A DNA stretch of 64,000 nt from Mesostigma viride (GCA_009746045.1 RPFO01000299.1:1143807-1207806), one strand, 5' to 3'; shown: positions 32,064 to 45,919, counted from the stretch's first letter. Notes: a model not told the origin generated them from the letters alone. Numbers and translations are program-made.

Positions 32064-35000
32064 GACTGGTATTCTCACCTAACTCGTCCCCATGTACCTC
32101 ACAAGATGTGGAGAACAGCGAAACCCCAGGAATCCCTAGAGAAGAGCGTTGCGTTGCAAACCGCCGAAAAAACAAGCGGGAGCTGTAAAGTTTCTCCAAG
32201 ATGCCAGGATGCTTTACGATCTACTTTCTTGCAATCTCACTATGGTGAATACGGCACTCTGAGAAAGAAAGAAGAAAGATTGACGCCAGATCCATGCGAA
32301 GGAAAAGTTAGGCCAATCAACTGAATATATGCCCCGTACAGGGTACGAATAAAATCTAACGAGGTAGAAGGCATCATAACTAAAGTTGACAGAGAAAGGA
32401 GTCGTTTGGTGTGGGGGGTGTGGGGGGTGTGGGTGAAAAAATCCTGTGATTATCAGCAAAAAGACGCTACTAAGGCAAGAAAGAAAGAAAAAATCTATCC
32501 ATGCCACGCATGTCAACCAAGGCTTCTGGATTTCACAGAAGAGCCTCCCAACGGCAAAGGAGTTCGCATGATTTGTAGCTAAAAGCAGGGCTCCAAAAAT
32601 ATGCATAGAAGCTGGAAGCACAAAATACACTTTCCAAACTGCTACATTTAATTCCAATTATTAATGCTGGAGGGATCACCACCTACAAACGCTCAATAAA
32701 ACAAGAATGCAGAAAACAAATTATTCCCGTGTGTGCTCTCCTGTCTGCTTTCTAGCTACCAAACAAACAAAGAAAGTATACATTCTTTGGCTCTCCAATG
32801 TGCCTCTTTAGCGTTAAAAACAAAGAAATACAATTCTTCGGCTCACAATTGTGCTTCATTGGCGGTAACAACAGTGCTGCCGGCTGGGCTATACCAGAAC
32901 ACAAAGAACTATTAAACGGCACAGTCAGTAGAACCGTTGTAAAGTACTAAGCAAACGAACAAACAAACAAACCGGAGTTAAATATTCAAATAAAGAAGGC
33001 GTTCCCATGAGGGAATTGCAACCGATAAAACATCATTATCAAGTCCCGAAGGCCTTTGGGTGCCCCTGGACTAACTTACAATGCGGACATCCAATGGTGG
33101 CTGCAACGCACAGCATGTTTACAGCTTCGTGAATGGACAATAGATGAAGAATGATGACAGTTGCTCACCATAAAAAATTGGCCGCGCTGGACAGCCGACC
33201 ACGCCGCTGCCACATGCGATGGGGCCACGTGCAAGTCCAACGGTATCAGGCATCACAAGTACACGCGCGAAATTGACATCGAAATGGCAGCACAGATGCA
33301 AACATACGAATGTATGGAGAACCGTTAGCTTAAACAACGGAAGTTTGTGAAAAGAAGGAAAGTGACGCAATAGCAGACCGTGTCATACATGATACGCTCA
33401 ACCTGTACATTATTTAAATACCTAATTCATAAGCACGTGACGCAACCTGTACACATCGGCAGGCTCGAGCTACCATGGTCCGGATTCTCCCATGCGCTGG
33501 TTGTCTCCTTGATATCGATGCCCTTCATAAGAATTGAACCAGATTTGGTTTGAATAGTACAATTGACCTTGTGTATATAGGAGAAAATGAATGTACTGCG
33601 AGCATGGCTAACTTGGCGGGAAACTCTGGGCGGCCCATGTAGCATCATGGGCGGTGGGCCCTAGGGCAATGCATGAGAATGTCACGTGCGTACGGCGTGT
33701 TCAAGTCGATGCAAGACTGTCAGTATTTCGGACGAAGAATTACTTACTCACCTCAAACGGTTAAGAGTGGGTTAGCTTCTGGATGTCCGAATGGCGCTGT
33801 GCCTACCAGCGAACAGATCGATGACAACTTAATTCTAGATCCTGGCTGTGTTTCTCCCCCGATGGCTTCTTCTGGCCCTCCGAGCTAGCTAGATAAATTT
33901 CATCAAGGACGGCGATTTAATTGCTAAGTAAATCATGACGGTCATCAGTGAGTCTATGATCCTATTCCTTATACGTAGTTATTCGTTCCTACCATACCGC
34001 CATTGCTGAAAAAGTCACAGCATGTAATTCCCACCTTGGCTGCGAGCCTTGGCGTAGCTTCCGTCTTCCACCTTCCCCGGCCACAAGCTTTTCCTTGGAG
34101 CACAAGCACGTCTTTCGTTTGTCATCGTTTAGCTTCAACGGGAACACCCGCGCAAGTCGCAAGTCGCAACCACGGGAATCACTTGCACAAGCTTGCAAGA
34201 CTTTGCGCAAGACGATAGTTGGCGTCGTCTATTAGTATTGTCCACGCATTTGCGGCCGTCTGTCAGTCTGCTGACTCTTATCGGCGGTCCGTAAGTTTAT
34301 TTGTGGCCATGCCCTGGCCATGCCAGTCATCCGACAGATATTCACGGCCATCAGATGACGTCCAGTAAATTAAGTAAAAGTACTTATGACGAGTATTTAC
34401 CAGTGGTAGAGAAACAGTCGTCACTCTACAGTATCGCTTGGTTGGGATCGCTTGCTGCTGGCGTAATCGCGTCCTTGATCGCCGTACCATTCAGGGAGCG
34501 GCCGTACCCGGAAAAACTGCATTGCGCAACAGTTGCCCGTCAGCATCCTTTCCCAAAATTCAAAGTTTGCGCCAAAGGCCAGAGTTCAACGAAGGCAAAA
34601 GTAGGTGTTGCGCGCAGGAAAACCATGTCTACGGTTAGTGCTTGGGGCTAGCGCCGGCCGCCGGGCAGAGAGGGCTCGAGCAACGGGGCCACTCACCGAA
34701 GTTCTATGTAAGCAGTGAGCGCCATCCAAGATTGTGCAAAAGAGATGTTGCAGGCCCTCGAAGTGATGTGATTTCTTCAGCAACCGCTATCAGTAACGAT
34801 GTAGGTGCACTGTCGATGTATGTATGCTGAGCTAGGACATGGTGGTAGCCATTGAGGGAGAAACGTGTGCAGTCCTGAGCCAAGCAGCTCTTTACGCTGT
34901 AACGCAGCTCGAACAGGACGTCTGGAGCGCGCCAAGCTCCTTCAACGGCACCACGGTCAGCGAATTTTTGTCGTACGGTTTAACTAACAACACGAATATA

Positions 35001-35377
35001 GTTAGCATCCCGTGCTCGAATGTGTAGGGCCGTTTCGTTGCGGGTAAAGCTTGCCACGTATTTCAGAGATTTTAATGTGTATTCTCTGAATGCTTTCATT
35101 ACCATGGTGCTTTCCGTGCTCGTCATCATATGTATACATTTGTGTTGCCGTTTCCTCTTCCATTTTGCGCGTGTACTTGCGGGTGACTGACACCGTCGGA
35201 CGGGCATGCGGCCTACCCGCGAATGGCTGAGACTGGCTCCTGCTTGAGACTTGTGGTGAGTAGTGGTTACGATCCCATACATAGGGTCTATACTAAGGAT
35301 ATCACCGTGCTGTAGGTGGAATCGCATGCAGTGCCTCCTGTTGTTTTTAACTCCCTTTACATGGCATTTTTGCCGAG
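32061..35377. other. Interior of the CACTA-like element, no gene recognised
   Basis: About 3.3 kb of mixed DNA with short open frames lacking domain signal. A GTGTGGGGGGTGTGGGGGGT run is present near 32410. If a transposase gene with many introns is present here, I cannot see it. Confidence 0.45.
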
Positions 35378-36225
35378 GGGTGAGGATTATTCCTTGTCAT
35401 GGGGGCATACAGGACGGGTTACTTATTCCTTGTCATGGGGGCAGGCAGGACAAGTTAATTATTCCTTGTCATGGGGGGCAGGCAGGACGGGTTAATTGTT
35501 CCTTTTCATGGGGGCAGGCAGGGCGGGTTAATTATTCCTTGTCATTAGGGGCAGGCAGGACGGGTTAATAATTCCTTTCATGGGGGCAGGCAGGACGGGT
35601 CACTTATTCCTTGTCATGGGGGCAGGCAGGACGGGTCAATTATTCCGTGTCATGGGGGGCAGGCTGGACCTGTTAATTATTCCTTGTCATGGGGGCAGGC
35701 GGGACGGGTTAGTAATTCCTTGTCTTGGGGGCAGGCAGGGCGGGTGAATTATTCCTTTTTATGGTGACAGGCAGAACGGGTTAATCACTCCTTGTCATGG
35801 GAGGCAGGCAGGACGGGTTACTTATTCCTTGTCATGGGGGGCAGGCGCATTGCATATACATTTATTCCTTGTCATGGGGGGCAGGCAGGACGGGTTAATT
35901 GTTCTTGTCATGAGGGGACGGCAGGGGGGGCTCATGATACCCTGTAGTGGGGTGGGCGAAGGCAGGGGGGGTTAATGATTCCCTGTCATGGGGTGGGGGA
36001 AGGCAGGGGGGGTTAACGATTCCTTGTGTCCATGGGGGGCAGGCAGGACGGGTTTCTTATTCCTTGTCATGAGGGGAAGGCAAGGGAGGTAAATGATTTC
36101 CTGTCGTGGGGTGGGAGAAGGCGGGGGTAATAATTTTTCCTTGCCATGGGGGCAGGCAGGACAGGTTAATTATTCCTTGTCATGGGGGCATGCAGAAAAG
36201 CTTAAAAATTTCTTGTCATGGGATT
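35378..36225 (+). repeat. G-rich minisatellite, block 1
   Basis: About 23 copies of a 35-bp unit, TTATTCCTTGTCATGGGGGC followed by AGGCAGGACGGGTTA, with variable G-run length. It is followed by a 170-bp tail (36226-36400) that is itself duplicated after block 2. Confidence 0.9.
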
Positions 36226-36399
36226 GAAAGTACCTCACAGTCAGTTGTCCTCCCTTACGAAACGGCGATTTTGTAGCTAAATGATTAACAGAGCATATGC
36301 TCTAAATCTTGTAGCAATGGGCCGCGTTATGTTTCTGTTCGTGTACTTTCAAGCATTCATCATTTTTGTTTTTCTTTTACATTTGTCTTGTTGCGGACA

Positions 36400-37312
36400 G
36401 GGAGGGTTGATTGCCTTTTCATGGGGGCAGGCAGTTAATTATTCCTTGTCATGGGGGGTAGGCAGGGGTGGGGGTTACTCCTTGTCATGGGGGGCAGGCA
36501 GGGGGGGTAGATTGCCTTTTCATGGGGGGCAGGCAGGGGCCGGGGCTTAATTATTCCTTGTAATATGGTGCAGGCAGGGGGGGTAATGATTCATTGTCAC
36601 GGGGGCAGGCAGGGGGGGGGTAACTCCTTGTCATGGGGGGCAGGCGGGGGGGGTGATTATCCCTTGTCATGGGGGTTCAGGCAGAGGGGGCTAATCCTTG
36701 TCACATGGGGGGCAGGCTGCGTGGGTAATTTTTCCTTGTAATTAGGGGCAGGCAGGGGGGGTAGAATCCTTGTCATGGGGGACATGCAGGGGGGGGCAAT
36801 GATTCCTTGTCGTGGGGGGCATGTAGGGGGCGTCAAGTGCTCCTTGTTATGGGGGCAGGCAGGGGGGGGATGATTCTTGTCGTGGGGGGCAGGCAGGGGG
36901 GGCGGATGATTCTTGTCGTGGGGGGCAGGCAGGGAGTGTTAATTATTCCTTGTCACAGGGGGCAGATAGGGGGGGGCAATGATTCCTTGTCGTGGGGGGC
37001 AGGTAGCGGGGGTTAGTTGTTCCTTGTCGTGGGGGGCAGGCAGGGGGGGTCAATGATTCCTTGTCATGCCCATGGGGCAGGTAGGGGGCGTAATTATTCC
37101 TTGTATTGGGGGCCAGGCGGGGGGCGTTAATCGTTGTCATGGGGGGCAGGCAGGGGGGTTAATCCTTGTCATGGGGGGCAGGCAGGGGGGCTTGTTCCTT
37201 GTCATGGGGGACAGGTATGGGGGGGACATTATTCCGCGTCATGGGGGTAGGCAAATGGGTTAGTTTTTCCTTGTCATGGGGGGCAGGTGGGGCAGCTTAA
37301 TAATTCCTTGTG
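36400..37312 (+). repeat. G-rich minisatellite, block 2
   Basis: A second block of the same unit in which AGGACGGG has largely become AGGGGGGG, giving many G4-capable tracts. Its tail (37313-37475) resembles the block-1 tail: both contain GATTAACA, CATATGCT and TTTTTGTTTTTCTT. Confidence 0.9.
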
Positions 37313-37474
37313 GTGGGTTTTAAGCACCTTGCAATCGTTATGCCCTCTTAAGGAAGTGTGCTTGCGTAATCGATTAACATAACATATGCTCCAGATTTCG
37401 TACACAATGGATACCGTAATAAATTTGTTATTGACTACGAATAAACATTCATAATTTTTGTTTTTCTTCCGCAG

Positions 37475-37567
37475 GAAGTCTCGGCTGTTCTGGTGCCATA
37501 TGCATCCTCACCATCGTCGTCATCGACGTAGCCGGCGGACTCGTCTAGGTTCCATGCACGGGTTGCT
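37475..37567 (+). other. Exon-like segment with splice-site-like borders
   Basis: The segment is preceded by TTTTTGTTTTTCTTCCGCAG and followed by GTTTGTCT, so it looks like an internal exon. One frame is open and strongly basic (His/Arg-rich). A further acceptor-like TTTTCTGTGTTTTACAG ends near 37807. If spliced together, the frame stops within a few codons. No homologue is recognised, so this is only a candidate exon. Confidence 0.25.
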
Positions 37568-38039
37568 CAGGTTTGTCTTTGAATCTGTGTGATGAGGTGT
37601 TTTCTTTGCGCAGTGTATGTTTGCCTGCAGCTACCTTTTTTGTTCCGAATAGATCAGTGCTTTCTTCTTTGCATTTGCAGCAAGAGAGGGCAGTTTTTGT
37701 ACAGGTTTTTTGAACGTAATCTGCCTCTTTAATGTTGCACAACTGACAACAACCATGTATACATTGATGTTATTTCCACCTCTGCATCTTTTTTCTGTGT
37801 TTTACAGGAGAGTCGAGAGCTTTTAATCAAAATGACATCCGCAAATGACGGCTGCACACAATATACCCAACGGGCGGCTGCCTGCAAATTCTTTGCAAGC
37901 ATTTAGAGCTTTCCGTGGAAGTCATGCTCACAACGGGCTGCACGCAACGCAATGGGCTGCCGTCCGAAATTTGCCTACGAGACAATCGTTGTTGCTGTCA
38001 GCATTAAGTAATGCTTATTTTGTAATAAAAAGGAAAATT

Positions 38040-38438
38040 TCACTGGTTTTTGTCACTTTTTGTCACTTTTTGTCACTTTTTGTCTGTTTTATAGTCCTGA
38101 TAAATTTTCAGGATTGTCTGTGATATATCAACGTTTGTGTTGTGATAAATGTGCACAAATGTCACTAATTGTGGTGTGATAAAATGTGATAAAATCTCAC
38201 TCTCATGTTGACAATGCGTGACGTTGACAATGTGTGACATTTTTTGACACTTTCACCTTGATAATTTGTCAAGAATTGTCTTGTAAAATCGACCTGATAT
38301 GTCATGGTTTTGTCAACATTTGTATAGCTTTTGTCAACTTTTGTCAAGTGACATGTCACACTTTGTCACACTTTGTCACACTTTATCAACCTGACATGTC
38401 AAGCATTGTCACACTTTGTCAACACCCGGCTCCTAGTG
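38040..38438 (-). repeat. Right subterminal and terminal TGTCAC repeats
   Basis: TGTCACTTTT three times in tandem near 38052-38085, then many TGTCAA/TGTCAC cores, ending with the inverted terminus CACCCGGCTCCTAGTG at 38423-38438. Confidence 0.85.
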
Positions 38439-38440
38439 TA

Positions 38441-39239
38441 GCCCAGATGTGCCGGGTGTAGAGTAAACGAGGCCGAAAATGTCGCGTAACTCAAAGACAT
38501 CTTTAGTAGCCTGTCAAGCGACGGGAACGAGTGGAAACCTGAAGAATGGCAAAAGACATTCAGTCGGCTGCCATACATAAAAGATAGAGAATCAGTAGTA
38601 CACAGCTCCCCTCATGGAGCAGTAAGCAAGTGAGCGATGATTAACTAAGTGTGAGACAGATAGTCTATGCGACTCCTTGCGACTAAACGTGGCATGCATA
38701 TGCGGGCGCTAATTAGGAACATTGGCTTACTTTGTTTAGCGTAATGCGATTGCAGTAGCTTTGTGAAATGCCGCATGCGCACGATGTCACGAAATGTAAA
38801 TTTCCTTTAGGAACAAAGACGAACAAATTGATGTAGCTGGCTAAGGACTACGCCATGGTAGGCTAGCTGTATCGGAGAGAGCGCTGTAGATGGCTGGAAA
38901 AATGATAACTCAATCATGCTAAACTGCGGCTCCAAAGGCTTGTTCTAGTGCGCCTTTGGCTTTCTTCTTCTTCAGGCGCAATACAAGCCCGCGATTCTTT
39001 TTTAGTCCAAATATTCTTTCACCACTACTGACCGGCTGGCGACTGCAAATCGGCATGGCCGGCTAATTATGAGGCAAGCGTTGCAAGGGCAGACGCTTGT
39101 GATCGTTGATAAATTCGAAAAAATTAATCGTTCTCGCCGGCGGCGCGGCGGTTCACAACTTCCCACCTGCAAACTCGACTAGACAGGTACGGGGGCGTTC
39201 CTGAAACCAGTCCCGTACACGCAACCGTTCTATCCGGCC
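38441..39239. other. Non-coding stretch, nothing recognised
   Basis: Spacer between the inner CACTA element and the CAA expansion. There are short open frames only. Confidence 0.5.
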
Positions 39240-39282
39240 CTCGGCAAATATAGAATCTCTGCTGCACTTCCGCGGCGTGGGA

Positions 39283-40491
<1,209 letters not shown>

Positions 40492-40671
40492 CTTCCGCGG
40501 CGTGGGATTTAACTAACTAACTAAACTAACTAACTTCCGCGGCGTGGGAACCAACAACAAGAACAAGAACAAGAACAAGACGCAACCGCCATGTGCCGTA
40601 CCTAGAACGGGAGAAGTACAAGACCGTATCGGCCACAATAGATTCTCTGCTGCCCATGTGCGGCGTGGGAC

Positions 40672-40716
<45 letters not shown>
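40492..40716 (+). repeat. Cluster of GCGGCGTGGGA-led simple repeats
   Basis: CTTCCGCGGCGTGGGA is followed by TTTAACTAAC repeats (40492), then again by CCAACAACAAGAACAAG repeats (40533). CCCATGTGCGGCGTGGGA is then followed by (CAA)n (40650-40716). The same lead precedes the giant (CAA)n at 39264. Confidence 0.8.
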
Positions 40717-40717
<1 letters not shown>

Positions 40718-40844
40718 GACCGTAACCGGGGTCCGTTTCGGTTACGGCCCCGTACTAGGCTCGGTTCGGTGTACGCGGCGTGTACGTAGCGTGACATTAA
40801 TTCTAGTGGACGCCAAGTGGACGTAAAAAATGGCCTGTAAGGCA

Positions 40845-41318
40845 TACGATACAAAGTATACTTGCCGTAAATTTTACGGCCCGTATACTTTGTGTCGTAT
40901 ACCGTAGTAAATTTACTGCAGCATACGACACAAAGTATACTTGCCGTAAATTTTACGGCCCGAATACTTTAGTACCGTATACGGTAGTAAATTTACTAAA
41001 GTATACGACAAAAAGTATACGGTAGTAATTTTTACGGCCCGTATACTTTTTGTCGTATACTAAAGTAAAATTTACTTCAATATACGACAAATCGTATACG
41101 GGCCGTAAGTTTTACGGCCCGGATACTTTTTGTCGTATACTAAAGTAAAATTTACTAAGTATACGACAAAAAGTATACGGGCCGTAAGTTTTACGGCCCG
41201 TATACGATTTGTTGTATATTGAAGTAAAGTTTACGTACCGTATACGGAGCCCGTATACGTTTACAGGCCGTATACAGGGCCCGTATACGTGTACGGGCCG
41301 TAAGTTTATAGTATAGTG
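40845..41318 (-). repeat. Right subterminal array of the 18-kb CACTA-like element
   Basis: Eight or more inverted pairs such as GTATAC..GGCCGTAA/TTACGGCC..GTATAC, ending in the CACTATACTATAA terminus (reverse complement). The blocks pair with each other, giving cruciform potential. The repeat words are the same as at 23205-23526. Confidence 0.85.
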
Positions 41319-42010
41319 CTTCCTCAAGGGCAAGACTGTCATGGACGTGCAGTTCATGGTCGACACGGGCGCTTCCACGTCATTCATCAATGAGGCACTG
41401 GCGCGTCGCGCTGGCTACACTATACGGCCACACGCGACAGTGGTAAATGTGACTTACTCAGATGGTCGCAAGAACCCCTCGCCAGGTCTAGTCGACATCA
41501 AAGCGGTGATTCAGGGCATCCCTGTGGAGCTTACTGCCACTGTCGCGCCGCTGGGCGCAGCCGATATCATTATTGGCATTGACTGGATGGACGCTCAGGA
41601 TGTTGACATCAGCATTAAGCGTCGCGTGGTGTGGTTCCCCGACGGCTCCTTTTGGAGTCCGGTTGGCGAATATCAGGCGCAGGGTCCCACTGTGCACAAC
41701 GTCACGCACGAGCGGGAATTTACCCAGCCCCGCCAAGCCTCACAGATCCTCATGAGCATCAAGTCGTTGGAGGGCAAGTTGCGTCAGGGCAAGGAATACT
41801 ACATGTATCGCCTCGACCTCGCTGCCGTGGAGCTCATGCTCAATGAGATCGGTGTGGGCTTCACCCCCGAGGAGACCGAGCGCTACAATGCGGTGTTGGC
41901 AGCACGCCCGAAGCTCTTTGATGAGAGTAAGCAAGAGTTTCCCCCGCCGCGCTCGGTGCTCCACCGCATCCAATTGCAGGAGGGCTATGGCCCTACGACG
42001 TCCCCTATGT
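41319..42010 (+). pseudogene. Gypsy aspartic protease and start of RT
   Basis: The frame reads FLKGKTVMDVQFMVDTGAST, a canonical retropepsin active site (D-T-G-A), followed about 65 residues later by GAADIIIGIDWM, the conserved I-I/L-G partner strand. The remainder, ending in PPRSVLHRIQLQEGYGP, is the N-terminal approach to RT. The retropepsin processes Gag-Pol in the particle. The frame is intact for about 230 codons until copia copy B is reached, where an accidental stop arises at the junction. An ATG at 41341 opens it, but the native protein would start further upstream in gag. Confidence 0.85.
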
Positions 42011-42655
42011 AGTTAGAAAGAGCTCCCAACGTATGTGAGCTCTTGGTCTTTCACAGCGCGTCTTAGCCAATGTTGCAAGGCAGCAACCTTAAATCTGTTC
42101 ACCAGGCCACGACCACAATGGGCACTTCCACGACCAAGGTGGCACCCACGGTTCGTGCTTTCCGAGATAGCTGGTCATCCCCCATGACCAAGCTATATCC
42201 TTGCGTTGTTCCTCGTTCCCATCGGCGTGACGAGGCACGTGCAGGCGTGCAAGCAAATCCACAACGTCCACTGGCATCAGTGCAGAGCCAGGACGAACTG
42301 GATTTGCCTAGACTCTGCAACCTAGGAAGTACAGGACCTGTCACAAGCCTGCAAGGCCTAGTATCCTTGCAGCCCTGTGCCAGCTCCAGTACCCTACTAG
42401 TTGCAGGCTGCTGCTCCTCCTGGTCTACGTGGACCACAGTCACGTGATAGACAGGCTTAAGCCTGTGCAGGCACGGCCTGCCACGTGTCCTGTCCACTAC
42501 ACCAGAGGACTGCACCCTAGTCGGCCACGGACGGCTAGGACTTCGGGACTTGATATCTTTCTCGTCCCTTGTCTGTTTCAGGCGGTCAGCACGGCGTTGG
42601 AAAGGTCTTTCCAAACTGCATCCACTTAGCATATTGGTTGCCCAAAATGCTAACT
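42011..42655 (-). repeat. 3' LTR of copia copy B
   Basis: 645 bp, starting AGTTAG and ending CTAACT on the element strand. About 480 bp are almost identical to the 5' LTR, but the last roughly 150 bp (42011-42170) are clearly diverged, so the two LTRs are mosaics. Confidence 0.9.
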
Positions 42656-42659
42656 CCAA

Positions 42660-42678
42660 CCCTTTCTTCTTTTGGAGC
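42660..42678 (-). promoter_or_regulatory. Polypurine tract of copia copy B
   Basis: On the minus strand AAAAGAAGAAAGGG then TTGG immediately precedes AGTTAG of the 3' LTR. This is the expected plus-strand primer position. Copy C has the same tract at 63599-63612. Confidence 0.8.
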
Positions 42679-43667
42679 TGGACCAGCTTGAAACAAGCCT
42701 AACCTTGCTTGTGCCCACTCAGCCACAGACCGCTTGGTCCCTTGGGGTTGATCAGACCTGATAGGGCCCAGGGTCCTGCCTCCTTTTGGGTAACAACATA
42801 TACGCCCTTGGACCAGGCTAGGTGTACTGGCCAGTGAATCAGAGGTCACCCCAGGTTATCCCCTGACCCCTTGGTCAGCTCCCAACCTTTCCTTGGGAAC
42901 TTGGTGTCAGATTAAAGTCAAGGCACATTACCTAGCCCAATGGCTGGGATTAAAGGATGCCAAGAACGTACTATTGTGAGTTCCTGATCTTTCACAGTTA
43001 TCACAGGCGCCCGTTCTTATGGCGCCCGCCTTGGCCAGCCTTTCCCTTTAATGCTCAAAGAGACTCAGGTAGCACCTACACAAATACTGCCTTATTGGGG
43101 AGCCCATGTCTTCACTGGGTGTTAAGCCCAGGAATCACTCATGCCAGGCTGTGGCTCTGCTGGGGAATTGAACCCCACCCCAACCTCCAGGTTTATAGGT
43201 GACCTGGAACTTTACACAAGAGAAACATTACAACCATGACAACAACATGAGAATGACATGACATGATTATGTTTTATTCAAGCATTATATAACCCAGAAT
43301 GTGGCTCCCTGGCAACCATGTTCCACATGGTCACACAACCAGGTTCTTTATTAGCAACAGGTTGGAAACAAGCACTAGAAAACATATATACAGCAACCTG
43401 TAAGAACCAGCATTCGGGTTGCCCTTGCATGGCCTAACTGTTTGAGGCCAAAGGCGTCGACTTAAGTCCTGGCGACTCTTCTGAACCCCATGGGGAGGGC
43501 CAGGCATGATTCTCAGCTGGTAGGAGTGACATTCTACACCAACTCCTGTCCAGGAGGGTGTACCTAACCCTGAAGGACCGGCTGTCAACCAGTAAGCACC
43601 AGTCACCACTTGGTACTTTGGTCAAGCAGCCCACTGGGGACACCCAAACTGAAGCAAGGCCTGGTCT
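42679..43667 (-). other. Long non-coding 3' region of copia copy B
   Basis: About 1 kb between the RNase H stop and the polypurine tract, conserved in copies A and C. It contains AATAAA-type signals on the element strand (near 43275 and 43350). It also holds a short LTR-like block, TGTGAAAGATCAGGAACTCA, and a GGGGTTCAATTCCCC box. Confidence 0.7.
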
Positions 43668-45278
43668 CTATAGTGGCCGCCCGTGTAAGGGGTCCATGAG
43701 CCCACGGAGCAGGGGGTACTGCCTCTCCGCCTTCTCCTCCAGCTTGGTGAGGGCATCTGCAGGGTTGTCCACACCAGGCACATGTTCAATGTGAGCTAGG
43801 TAGGACATCTCCTTGAGCAACAAGTAGTCAAGGTTCCTGCTCCTGGCCAGCTGCCTGTGCACAAATTGCACCATGCCCATGCTATCAGTCCTCACCAGTG
43901 TGTGCAGCTGCAACCTACAGGAAGCCACTTGACATAGCTGGTAGAAGAGCTCCCTCAAGTAAAGAGCAGTATGCAGCCCTTCACAGATTGCCCTGCACTC
44001 AGCAATATCACTGCTGGGTGTAACCCTGTTCTGCAACCGACTGTACCAGGTAACAAGTGAGGTGTGATCTTGCTCCAGGGTAACTAATGCTGCTGCCCTG
44101 CCCCTGACCTCTGTGACCTTCCTACTATCCATAGAACTGTCCACATAGAGAACCATGTCAAGGGGCTTGTACAAATCTACAGGACCCAGTATGAGAGGGG
44201 GAGACATCATGACAGCCTGCACCACACTCTCAGCACCCACCTCAACCAGCTGGGAATCAGTAAGTCGACTCAAAACCAGCAAGTCAGGGGCACATATACT
44301 TGCAAGCCATGCCAGCATGCCCCTGATGGTAGCACACCTAGCCTGCGTGATGGGCTCCTGCAATGCATCTACAATCTGCTGTGGGTAGTCCTTACCACCC
44401 TCCATCCTGATGAACCACGAGCCCTTGGCTTGGAACAACGTAGCCTGCATGCCACAGAAGACCATAGGCTCATTCTCCACCATGTGCTGTATCTTACCCA
44501 GCTCAAACCGCTTCTGGATCTTAGCCAAGACAGCCTCAACCCAGTCTGGTGGACCTATGGGATGAAGGTCATCACCATGCAGTGAGGCAAAGACAGGAAG
44601 GCCATTGTGGGACCCTTGGAACAAACAGGGATCCACTGGAGACACAGAAAACCCACAAGTATTCTTCAAGAATTTCTCTAGGCTCTTTCTCCAGATAATG
44701 GGACTGGACCTGAGACCTTCCAACCCTTTCAGAATTCTCAGGTACCTGGCCTTTATCTCTGCTCTCCATACAGCAGGTACAGTCACAAAGAAAGGAGGGA
44801 TATCTCTCCAAGTCTGCCTAGCCTGATCTTGGTCACCCTTGAGAAAAGCCCTCTTGAAATCAATCAGTACAGAGCTATAGGGCACACCCCTAACCAGAAA
44901 AGACAGAAATATACACAGCAGAATCCTCCACGTGTCATGCAGCATCCCTGGAGTATAGAGCTCCTCATCTAACAACTGGCCAGTGCCATGATACTCGGTT
45001 ACAACTGGTCTGACATGTGGCACCTGGACACCATCTACCTCCTTGAGCTTGAGGACAAACATCAATCTGAGCAGCTGGTGAACTTCTGGCAGCTCATCCA
45101 CAGGTTCTGCACAGTTGGAAACTATCCACTCATGCCCAGAAGCAACAAAGCCAAGAGTCCATGCCTTAGCCATCTTGGGGCTTTGCATCATCTCGACTAG
45201 CTGGCGCCAGGGAATAGGACTGTGAGCAGCTATCTGGTACCTGTTTACCCCTAACTGCCTTGGATCAAAGGTGGTTGG
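43668..45278 (-). pseudogene. Copia RT and RNase H (copy B)
   Basis: The minus-strand product holds copia RT landmarks: VLIDFKRAFLKGD, LKGLEGLRSSPIIWRKSLEK, GFSVSPVDPCLF and FASLHGDDLH, where HGDD replaces the usual YVDD. RNase H follows: LYVDSSMDSRKVTEVRG, TWYSRLQNRVTPSSDIAECR and HVPGVDNPADALTK, all typical of Ty1/copia. RT makes element cDNA and RNase H removes the RNA. The frame is open for more than 500 codons to a stop at 43668, and its upstream part is cut by the solo LTR at 45279. The catalytic acidic pair in HGDD is kept. Confidence 0.85.
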
Positions 45279-45919
45279 TGTCAGAAATATTGAGACTTGT
45301 AGGTCGAAAACGATAGTGACAATTAAAGATTACGCTTTATTATCATTGCATATTAAATCCCGGACTACCACCGTTTGTCCACCAAAACCATGATGTGGCT
45401 CCCGGGTGGGGACCATAAGCGTCAGCCATAACTCATGGCTCAGACCTTAGGTAAGTGCAACGTAGGTTGCGTCTTCCTCTTATGCACAAAGGTGCACAAA
45501 GAGTGAGTGCTCGACAGGCTGGCACAAAGATTGCGTAGCTTATCTGAAATGTGCTGAGAATGCGTTACGCTAGCCAGATTCCGTTAACACTCTCTAGTCG
45601 AGTAGTACGACTGAATAGTACGCTAGCTATAGGTCGTAGGACCCTGAACGTACAAGTCTTGATATAATGTGCCGGTTCTCGTAGCTTCGGCACTAATATC
45701 TTAGTCACTCCGTGACCAAATCATGAGCCGTAACATGACACGTGCTCACTGCCCCAACACTGCATAATACTCTGCCGATATTAATTATGGCCACAAATAC
45801 GGCAGGCGGGTGCGATTATTAGGGACGCAACCCTAATACCTCCGTTTACAATGGATGGCCTATATGAAATATATTAACGGCAGGCAGTTGGGCACACAGG
45901 GTGAACTTCACCCCTGACA
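45279..45919 (-). mobile_element. Solo LTR inserted in copia copy B
   Basis: 641 bp, starting TGTCAG and ending CTGACA (canonical TG/CA with a 6-bp inverted end), flanked by GTTGG on both sides (45274-45278, 45920-45924). Removing it plus one GTTGG restores the sequence seen in copy C. An AATAAAGCG on the minus strand suggests minus orientation. No internal region remains, so it arose by LTR-LTR recombination. The parent family is not otherwise seen here. Confidence 0.9.

Larger units (their letters stand above)
31024..38438. mobile_element. EnSpm/CACTA-like element, 7.4 kb, non-autonomous
   Basis: The ends are perfect inverted repeats for 33 bp beginning CACTAGGAGCCGGGTG. They are flanked by TA on both sides (31022-31023 and 38439-38440), consistent with a 2-bp target-site duplication. 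Both ends continue inward into hundreds of bases of TGTCAAC/TGTGACAAA repeats, like the subterminal transposase-binding repeats of EnSpm/CACTA elements. No transposase was recognised in the interior, which is mostly minisatellite and AT-rich DNA. It lies inside the larger 23185-41318 structure. Confidence 0.75.
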
